Of a stretch of DNA of 20,394 nt, positions 15,202-20,394 are shown in pieces (position 1 is the stretch's first letter; each line of letters starts with the position of its first letter). The notes under the pieces were generated by a model that was not told where the DNA came from, searched no databases, and saw nothing but the letters and a program-made list of their open reading frames with translations. The translations under genes were made by a program, and so were the position numbers. This DNA is from an uncultured Eubacteriales bacterium (GTDB taxonomy: Bacteria > Bacillota > Clostridia > Lachnospirales > Anaerotignaceae): contig URLB01000016.1 of NCBI GenBank assembly GCA_900548595.1, positions 1 through 20,394 on the forward strand, read 5' to 3'.

Positions 15202-17454
15202 ATGATTTCAACCGTAAGCATATACGAAATGAATCTTATAGTAAACTGTGAACATAAAGATCCACACACGGTTTTGGGTATGCATGAGGTGCTGCATGAC
15301 GACAGGGAAGTAGTTGCTGTCAGAGCATTTCTTCCCGGGGTAAAGGAACTTTATGTTATTGATAAAAATGATGAAAACGGCGTTTATAAGGCGGACAGAA
15401 TACACGAAGACGGTTTTTTCGAGACTGTAATCGAAGACAGGCATAAATGGTTTGATTATAAATTCCGAATTGTTTATTGGGACGGAAATGAAAATATTAC
15501 CGCAGACGCCTATTCTTTTCCGCCGACGGTAAGCGACTATGATAAATATTTGTTCGGCGCGGGAAATCATTATGAAATATATAATAAACTAGGGGCGAAT
15601 ATATGCGAGATAAACGGTACGGAAGGAGTATCCTTTGCCGTATGGGCGCCAAATGCGAAGAGCGTAAGCGTTATAGGCTCTTTTAACTACTGGGACGGAA
15701 GATCGGCTCAGATGAGAATGTTGGGTAATTCCGGAATATGGGAGATATTTATACCCGGAGCGGCTGAATTTGACAGATATAAGTTTAGGATAAAGGACAG
15801 GAATAACAACGTAACGGACAAAAGCGACCCTTATGGATTTTACATGGAAAAAAGACCGCAGAATGCTTCTATTGTATACGATTTGGGCGTGTACCGTTGG
15901 AAAGACGCAAAGTGGATAAAACAAAGGGAGACAAGCGATCCATACAGGTCTCCCATGAATATATATGAGGTACAGCTGGGAAGCTGGATGAGAGTACCCG
16001 AGGAGGAAGACAGGTTCCTTACATACAGGGAATTGGCTGATAAACTGGTGAAATATGTGAAAAAAATAGGTTACACCCATATAGAACTGCTTCCCGTATC
16101 GGAGTATCCCTTTGACGGCAGCTGGGGATACCAGGTAACGGGTTATTATGCTCCCACAAGCAGATACGGAGAACCCGATGATTTCAGATATTTTGTCGAC
16201 TGCTGTCATCAAAAGGGAATAGGAGTAATAATCGACTGGGTGCCGGGACATTTTCCCAAAGACGCCAACGGACTGGCAAGATTTGACGGAACAGCGCTTT
16301 ATGAGCATGAGGATTGGCGAAAGGGCGAACATAAGGAATGGGGTACTTATGTCTTTAATTACGGAAGAAAAGAAGTAAGCAATTTCCTTATTGCAAACGC
16401 GCTCTTTTGGATTAAAGAATACCATATTGACGGAATAAGAGTAGACGCTGTGGCAAGTATGCTTTATCTTGATTATTTCAGAAACGAGGGAGAATGGATA
16501 CCGAACAAATACGGCGGAAGAGAAAACCTGGAAGCCGTTGAGTTCCTTAAACACATGAATTCCGTCATAAAGGGCGCCTATGAAGGGGTTTTGACATTTG
16601 CGGAAGAATCTACCGAATGGGAAGGCGTTACAAAGGGAGCGGACAGAAACGGTCTCGGATTCTCATTTAAGTGGAATATGGGATGGATGAACGATTTTCT
16701 TGAATATATGAAGAAAGACCCCATATACAGAAAATATCATCATAATAACTTGACTTTCGGCATAACTTATGCTTATTCCGAAAACTTTGTTCTTGTGCTT
16801 TCACATGACGAGGTTGTACACATGAAAGGCTCTATGATCGGCAAAATGCCGGGCGATATATGGCAGAAGTTTGCAAATTTAAGGGCGGCTTACGGTTTTA
16901 TGTATGCCTATCCGGGCAAAAAGCTGTTGTTTATGGGCAACGATATAGGACAGTACAGCGAATGGAATGAAGCAAAAAGCATAGATTGGCATGTTCTTGA
17001 AAATGATTTTAACTGTAAACTTAATCTGTTTTTACAGGACTTGTTTAAGCTTTATAAAAAAGAACCTGCTTTTTGGGAAAGGGACACATATCCCGAAGGA
17101 TTTGAATGGATAGAGTGCGATGACGCGGAAAACAGCGTCGTATCATTTGTAAGGCACGGAGCAAATGTTGAAGATCTTATTGTGATAATATGTAACTTTA
17201 CGCCGAAAACCGTCGAAGGATACGACGTAGGGGTTCCGTATGAAGGATACTATAAAGAAATACTTAACAGCGATGATGAAAAGTACGGCGGCAGCGGCGT
17301 TATAAACAAAAAAGCCGTAAGAAGCAAAAAAGAACACTGCAACAGATGTGCCAATAAAATAACGATAAATCTTCCTCCTTTGGCAACTTCCGTATTTACA
17401 CTTACTCCAAACAGCAGGGGAAAATTGAAAAAAGCAGTTGAAGAGGAAGAATAA
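15202..17454 (+). CDS. glgB: 1,4-alpha-glucan branching enzyme GlgB
   Basis: GlgB cuts an alpha-1,4-glucan chain and reattaches the piece through an alpha-1,6 bond, making branches in glycogen. The 750-residue protein has the full bacterial layout: an N1 domain (about 10-110, with DPHTVLGMHEV), a CBM48 domain (about 140-230, AVWAPNAKSVSVIGSFNYWDG), the GH13 barrel, and a beta-sandwich C-terminal domain (about 640-735). Catalytic residues are D415 (DGIRVDAV), E468 (FAEES) and D536 (LSHDEVVH), each ten positions from D405, E458 and D526 of Escherichia coli. All are intact. GGGAGGGG lies before the ATG. No glgC, glgA, glgD or glgP is near, so the gene is separate from any glycogen operon in this window. 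No clear terminator follows before the rpsU promoter. Confidence 0.96.
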   Translation: MISTVSIYEMNLIVNCEHKDPHTVLGMHEVLHDDREVVAVRAFLPGVKELYVIDKNDENGVYKADRIHEDGFFETVIEDRHKWFDYKFRIVYWDGNENITADAYSFPPTVSDYDKYLFGAGNHYEIYNKLGANICEINGTEGVSFAVWAPNAKSVSVIGSFNYWDGRSAQMRMLGNSGIWEIFIPGAAEFDRYKFRIKDRNNNVTDKSDPYGFYMEKRPQNASIVYDLGVYRWKDAKWIKQRETSDPYRSPMNIYEVQLGSWMRVPEEEDRFLTYRELADKLVKYVKKIGYTHIELLPVSEYPFDGSWGYQVTGYYAPTSRYGEPDDFRYFVDCCHQKGIGVIIDWVPGHFPKDANGLARFDGTALYEHEDWRKGEHKEWGTYVFNYGRKEVSNFLIANALFWIKEYHIDGIRVDAVASMLYLDYFRNEGEWIPNKYGGRENLEAVEFLKHMNSVIKGAYEGVLTFAEESTEWEGVTKGADRNGLGFSFKWNMGWMNDFLEYMKKDPIYRKYHHNNLTFGITYAYSENFVLVLSHDEVVHMKGSMIGKMPGDIWQKFANLRAAYGFMYAYPGKKLLFMGNDIGQYSEWNEAKSIDWHVLENDFNCKLNLFLQDLFKLYKKEPAFWERDTYPEGFEWIECDDAENSVVSFVRHGANVEDLIVIICNFTPKTVEGYDVGVPYEGYYKEILNSDDEKYGGSGVINKKAVRSKKEHCNRCANKITINLPPLATSVFTLTPNSRGKLKKAVEEEE

Positions 17455-17503
17455 ATATGTTTATACAAAAGTAAATGCGCTTGAAATCAATGTAAAATTG
17501 ATG

Positions 17504-17532
17504 TTGACTATACTTGCTTTTTTGTGTATAAT
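17504..17532 (+). promoter_or_regulatory. Strong SigA-type promoter of rpsU-yqeY
   Basis: TTGACT (17504-17509) and a perfect TATAAT (17527-17532) with a 17-base spacer. A small inverted repeat, ATCAAT...ATTGAT (17486-17502), abuts the -35 box; it may be a weak remnant terminator for glgB or a protein site. Confidence 0.85.
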
Positions 17533-17539
17533 TCAATGA

Positions 17540-17577
17540 GTATGGATTATAGTGGCTGAAAGCCTCTTAAACCATAC
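17540..17577 (+). promoter_or_regulatory. Predicted stem-loop at the 5' end of the rpsU transcript
   Basis: GTATGG (17540-17545) pairs with CCATAC (17572-17577). Inside, AG-T-GGCT (17551-17557) pairs with AGCC-T-CT (17561-17567) around a GAA loop, with one T·T mismatch. The predicted transcription start lies at 17538-17540, so the fold would sit at the very end of the mRNA. Ribosomal protein genes often carry such autoregulatory leaders; for S21 here this is inference. Confidence 0.45.
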
Positions 17578-17611
17578 AAAGCAATCTCAGCAATTGGAGG
17601 GAGGGAAATTC

Positions 17612-17788
17612 ATGTCAGAGGTAAAAGTTAAAGAAAATGAATCCTTGGATAGCGCTCTTCGCCGTTTTAAAAGAAGCTGTGCAAAAGACGGCATCATGGG
17701 AGAGGTTCGTAAAAGAGAACACTATGACAAGCCTAGCGTAAAACGTAAAAAGAAATCCGAAGCCGCAAGAAAACGTAAATTCAAATAA
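17612..17788 (+). CDS. rpsU: 30S ribosomal protein S21
   Basis: S21 binds late to the small ribosomal subunit near the anti-Shine-Dalgarno end of 16S rRNA and helps initiation. The 58-residue product is the normal Bacillota size, with VKVKENESLDSALRRFKR at the start and a very basic end, KRKKKSEAARKRKFK. The open frame begins at 17552, inside the leader hairpin, but the ATG at 17612 has GGAGGGAGGG upstream and gives the standard S21 N-terminus MSEVKV. It shares a transcript with yqeY, 27 bases downstream, an order widely conserved in this phylum. Confidence 0.96.
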   Translation: MSEVKVKENESLDSALRRFKRSCAKDGIMGEVRKREHYDKPSVKRKKKSEAARKRKFK

Positions 17789-17815
17789 TTTTGTGATACA
17801 AAGAGGATGATATAA

Positions 17816-18262
17816 ATGTCATTGAAAGAAACGCTTTTCCAGGATTTAAAAACAGCTATGAAAGACAAGGATACTGTTCGTAAGAATACGATCCAGCTTG
17901 TCCGTGCAGGCGTTCTTCAGATTGAAAAAGACAATCATGTAGAGCTTGATGATGACGGCGTCCTTGATGTAATAGCTAAGGAACTAAAAAAGCGTCGTGA
18001 CTCACTTCCCGAATTTGAAAAAAGCGGTCGAACAGATTTAATTGATAATCTTAATAAGGAAATAGAAGTCCTGTTAGGATACCTTCCGGAACAATTGACT
18101 GAGGACGAAATTCAAAAAATAGTTGAGGAAACCATAGCCGAAACTGGCGCAGCCACCATGAAAGATATGGGTAAAGTTATGGGTGCGGTTTCATCTAAGG
18201 TTAAAGGACGTGCCGACAACAGAGTTGTGAGTGGTTACGTGAAAAAATTATTAAGTAAGTAA
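17816..18262 (+). CDS. yqeY: GatB/YqeY domain-containing protein
   Basis: A 148-residue soluble protein formed only of the YqeY domain, which is also the C-terminal tail domain of the tRNA-dependent amidotransferase subunit GatB, where it contacts tRNA. Its free-standing function is not established; a link to tRNA or translation is assumed from this relation and from its constant pairing with rpsU. Visible marks are the N-terminal helix LFQDLKTAMKDKDTVRKN, the hinge LGYLPEQLTEDEI and the late GKVMGAVSSKVKGRADN, all typical. AGAGGATG precedes the ATG. The gene ends just before a strong terminator, which closes the rpsU operon. Confidence 0.94.
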   Translation: MSLKETLFQDLKTAMKDKDTVRKNTIQLVRAGVLQIEKDNHVELDDDGVLDVIAKELKKRRDSLPEFEKSGRTDLIDNLNKEIEVLLGYLPEQLTEDEIQKIVEETIAETGAATMKDMGKVMGAVSSKVKGRADNRVVSGYVKKLLSK

Positions 18263-18264
18263 TT

Positions 18265-18293
18265 AACAGCCGAGTTTATACTCGGCTGTTTTT
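18265..18293 (+). terminator. Rho-independent terminator of rpsU-yqeY
   Basis: A 10-bp stem, AACAGCCGAG (18265-18274) with CTCGGCTGTT (18281-18290), loop TTTATA and a T-run, starting 2 bases after the yqeY stop codon. Confidence 0.94.
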
Positions 18294-18319
18294 ATATTGT
18301 AAGAAAATAAGTATGTAAT

Positions 18320-18348
18320 TTGACGGTGTTAATCGGCATAGTAATAAT
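18320..18348 (+). promoter_or_regulatory. Candidate promoter of yqfC-yqfD-phoH
   Basis: TTGACG (18320-18325) and AATAAT (18343-18348) with a 17-base spacer fit a SigA site. The same stretch contains GGCATAGTAA (18334-18343), which partly resembles a SigE -10 box, with a poor -35 match upstream. In Bacillus yqfC and yqfD are made in the mother cell under SigE, so either reading is possible. Confidence 0.4.
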
Positions 18349-18385
18349 ATAAGGCAATTTACAATCGGGTCTGAGGAGCGGTTTT

Positions 18386-18679
18386 ATGAGAAAAAAATTC
18401 ATTTCTAAAAAAGACAAACCGAATTTGAAAAAAGAACTTTCAGCCGCGTTGGAGATTCCCGGTGAGGTTATACTGGATATGCCGCTCATATCTCTTAAGG
18501 GCAGGGAAGAAATTTCGGTGGAAAACTACAGAGGAATAATAGAATACAGTACCGATAAAATAAGACTGAACACAACAGCCGGAATATTTAAGATTACGGG
18601 GGAAAATCTGCTCATAAAATGCCTGGACTGCGACAATGTTATTATTACAGGCAAAATAAACGCAACCGAATTTTTGTGA
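18386..18679 (+). CDS. yqfC: Sporulation protein YqfC (YabP/YqfC family)
   Basis: A 97-residue protein of the YabP/YqfC family, a small beta-rich fold found only in endospore formers and made in the mother cell in Bacillus; its biochemical role is unknown. The stretch LEIPGEVILDMPLISLKGREEISVENY, spanning about residues 22-48 and not quoted in full elsewhere, and the GIIEYSTDKIRLNT segment are the core of the family. No signal or membrane helix is visible. GAGGAG lies 8 bases before the ATG. The next gene, yqfD, follows after 16 bases, the same order as in Bacillus, and supports the assignment. Confidence 0.92.
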   Translation: MRKKFISKKDKPNLKKELSAALEIPGEVILDMPLISLKGREEISVENYRGIIEYSTDKIRLNTTAGIFKITGENLLIKCLDCDNVIITGKINATEFL

Positions 18680-18695
18680 TAAATGAGGTAAACTT

Positions 18696-19910
18696 ATGTT
18701 TCTTGCATTGTGGAATTATATAAGGGGATATGTTATCATATATGTTACCGGATTTTCCGTAGAGCGGTTTATAAATATGGCTGTAAACAAAGGTATATTT
18801 ATATGGGACGTTATACAGGAAAAAAATATGGTAATAATGAAGGCGTCTGTAAAAAATGCCGATGATTTAAAAGAATGCGGAATAAAGACAGGCTGCCGTT
18901 TTGAAATAAAAGGAGAATACGGACTGCCTGTCTTTATAAGACATTGTTCTTCAAAAAAAGCATATATAGCAGGGATATTGCTTTTTTCGGTTTCAATGTA
19001 CATAATGTCGTCGTTTATATGGACAGTAAGGGTAAACGGCAATGAAAGGCTTAACGCCGACGATATAATTAGGTCGTGCGCGGAAAAAGGTATTGCCCCA
19101 GGGAAAATGAAACACGGAGTTGACTTATATGAAGTTGGCGAAAAACTGATGATGGAGTATAAGGACATAGCATGGATAGCCGTAGATATGAAAGGCACGG
19201 GGGTAGTAGTAAATATAGTGGAAACTATACCGAAAACACAGTATGTCGACAGAAAAAAGCCGACCGACGTTGTTGCCAATGCCGACGGAGTGATAGTAAG
19301 CGTGGCAGCTTCATCGGGAACGCCGATGGTTAAAGAAGGCGATGAAGTAAAAAAAGGCGACTTGCTCATAAGCAGCGAGGTGCCATTAAAAGACGGTGAA
19401 AATAAAACGGGTGAAATGTATGTATGTGCATCGGGAGAAGTTTACGCCGAAAAGCAGTATGAGCTTGAAGGAATTTCCGAGCTGAATTATAATGAAAAGG
19501 TATTTACAGGAAAGGCGAAAACAGATTATAGTGTAAATATATTCGGACATAATTTCAATTTCATAACCCCGTCTTATGAAAACGATTATGAGGTCATAAC
19601 GGACGACAGGCTGAAATTTGATATAGGGGACTACGAGATCCCTTTCGGAATAAATAAAACCGTATACGGACAGGTCGAAACGGTAAAAATGAAAAGGACG
19701 GAAGACGAAGCTGTAAAACTGGCTGAAAAGCAGCTTAACGACCGGATTACAGCTCTTACAATGGAAACCGGCGGAGAAGTAAGCCGCTTGGAGACAGAAA
19801 CCATAACGGACGGAAACCGAATGATAATAAAAGGACATACTTCCGTTATAATGAGAATAGACGAACAAAGAGAAGCGGAAACATCACAATATGAGGAGGT
19901 AACAGAGTAA
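18696..19910 (+). CDS. yqfD: Sporulation protein YqfD
   Basis: YqfD is a mother-cell membrane protein needed for efficient sporulation in Bacillus; its mechanism is not settled. The 404-residue product has the family layout: an N-terminal soluble domain of about 85 residues, one membrane helix (about 88-109, ending SSFIWTVRVNGNERL), and a large C-terminal region. The part after the helix resembles a POTRA-like or FtsQ-type domain (VRVNGNERLNADDIIRSC and the VVNIVETIPKT end), followed by a beta-rich segment with ADGVIVSVAASSGTPMVKEG, a biotinyl-lipoyl-like hairpin motif. GAGGT precedes the ATG at 18696. It is directly followed by phoH, as in many Bacillota. Confidence 0.93.
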   Translation: MFLALWNYIRGYVIIYVTGFSVERFINMAVNKGIFIWDVIQEKNMVIMKASVKNADDLKECGIKTGCRFEIKGEYGLPVFIRHCSSKKAYIAGILLFSVSMYIMSSFIWTVRVNGNERLNADDIIRSCAEKGIAPGKMKHGVDLYEVGEKLMMEYKDIAWIAVDMKGTGVVVNIVETIPKTQYVDRKKPTDVVANADGVIVSVAASSGTPMVKEGDEVKKGDLLISSEVPLKDGENKTGEMYVCASGEVYAEKQYELEGISELNYNEKVFTGKAKTDYSVNIFGHNFNFITPSYENDYEVITDDRLKFDIGDYEIPFGINKTVYGQVETVKMKRTEDEAVKLAEKQLNDRITALTMETGGEVSRLETETITDGNRMIIKGHTSVIMRIDEQREAETSQYEEVTE

Positions 19911-20394
19911 ATGCCGCAGACAGAATGTATAATAGAGGCTGACAACAAAGTAATTTCAAATATTTTCGGACAGTTTGATTCCAACATTTCTAAAATAGAG
20001 AAAGAATTGTCAGTCAGGATTGTGAACAGAAGCGAGGGCATTAAAATCGTAGGCGAGGAAAACGACTGCCGAAAGGCGGAACAGGTTGTCAGAGCGTTGG
20101 TAGAGGCAGCGGCTAAAGGAGAAACAATATCGTCGCAGAATATTGAATATATGGTAAATTCCGATAAAAGTGAATTGGAAAAAGTAGGAACTATTTATGA
20201 CGACTGCATATGCCTGACCATAAACGGCAGACCCGTAAAGCCTAAAACTCTGGGACAGAAAAAATATGCGGACTTGATTAGAAATAATACTATAACATTC
20301 GGTATAGGTCCGGCAGGAACGGGAAAAACATATCTTGCAATGGCAATGGCAATAACCGCGTTTAAAAATAATGAAGTAAACAGGATTATACTTA
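19911..20394 (+). CDS. phoH: PhoH family ATPase, N-terminal part (3' end outside window)
   Basis: The first 161 codons of a PhoH-like protein. The N-terminal part (about 1-105) fits a KH-like RNA-binding fold, with VRIVNRSEGIKIVGEE and a helical stretch. It is followed by KTLGQKKYADLI and the Walker A motif GPAGTGKT at residues 133-140. PhoH is an ATPase linked to RNA metabolism, often next to ybeY; the catalytic half with Walker B is beyond the window. The ATG at 19911 directly follows the yqfD stop, with GAGGAGG (19893-19899) inside yqfD, so translation is likely coupled. Confidence 0.94.
   Translation, partial: MPQTECIIEADNKVISNIFGQFDSNISKIEKELSVRIVNRSEGIKIVGEENDCRKAEQVVRALVEAAAKGETISSQNIEYMVNSDKSELEKVGTIYDDCICLTINGRPVKPKTLGQKKYADLIRNNTITFGIGPAGTGKTYLAMAMAITAFKNNEVNRIIL

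Noticed and set aside
15589..16554. A 321-codon open frame on the minus strand inside glgB
   Set aside because: It lies wholly antisense to a well-conserved enzyme, is rich in Tyr, Ser and Phe as expected from the complement of this coding sequence, and resembles no known protein.
17486..17502. Inverted repeat ATCAAT...ATTGAT as the glgB terminator
   Set aside because: The stem is short and AT-only with no T-run directly after it, and it abuts the rpsU promoter. I kept it only as a note.
1..20394. CRISPR arrays, tRNA or rRNA genes, insertion sequences, phage genes
   Set aside because: Reading both strands showed no spaced direct repeats, no cloverleaf with a GTTCRA-type arm, no transposase and no phage-like module.

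Overview
The window looks like a chromosomal segment of a spore-forming Clostridia (Bacillota), most likely Lachnospiraceae or a close relative. The reasons are strong GGAGG-type ribosome binding sites, AT-rich housekeeping promoters with 17-base spacers, a T-box leader, an rpsU-yqeY pair and the sporulation cluster yqfC-yqfD-phoH. ATA and AGA codons are common throughout and no stretch stands out in composition. I see no insertion sequence, phage gene, CRISPR array, tRNA or rRNA. The genus is inference.

Layout. 1-590: 3' part of a metallo-beta-lactamase-fold hydrolase, ending at a bidirectional terminator shared with the convergent trkA-trkH potassium uptake operon (minus strand, 644-3468). 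From 3639 all genes run on the plus strand: a YibQ-type divergent polysaccharide deacetylase; then recU from its own promoter, a lipoprotein with a probable GH26-like barrel, tldD, tldE/pmbA and a Bcp peroxiredoxin, closely packed and probably one operon (4479-9203). A cytidylate-kinase-like gene has its own strong promoter and terminator (9237-9987). A DUF1576 membrane protein with an internal duplication follows two possible tandem promoters (10093-11556). A complete T-box riboswitch, whose specifier I read as GUA (valine), controls a branched-chain aminotransferase (11593-13076). An ECF sigma factor and its overlapping DUF4179 membrane partner form a two-gene unit, with two perfect palindromes upstream (13084-14966). 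Next are a lone glycogen branching enzyme (15202-17454), rpsU-yqeY behind a structured leader (17504-18293), and yqfC, yqfD and the start of phoH (18320-20394).

How the genes work together. TrkA gates TrkH by binding nucleotides. TldD and TldE form a heteromeric protease. The ECF factor and the DUF4179 protein look like a sigma/anti-sigma pair. YqfC and YqfD act in spore formation. The T-box couples transcription of the aminotransferase to tRNA charging, so valine shortage should raise synthesis of the enzyme that makes valine.

Most of the window is ordinary core genome. I did not find a clearly new multi-gene system. The least explained items are the duplicated DUF1576 protein with urea-transporter-like motifs, the GH26-like lipoprotein that seems to have lost its nucleophile, the rpsU leader fold, and the palindromes upstream of the ECF sigma gene.
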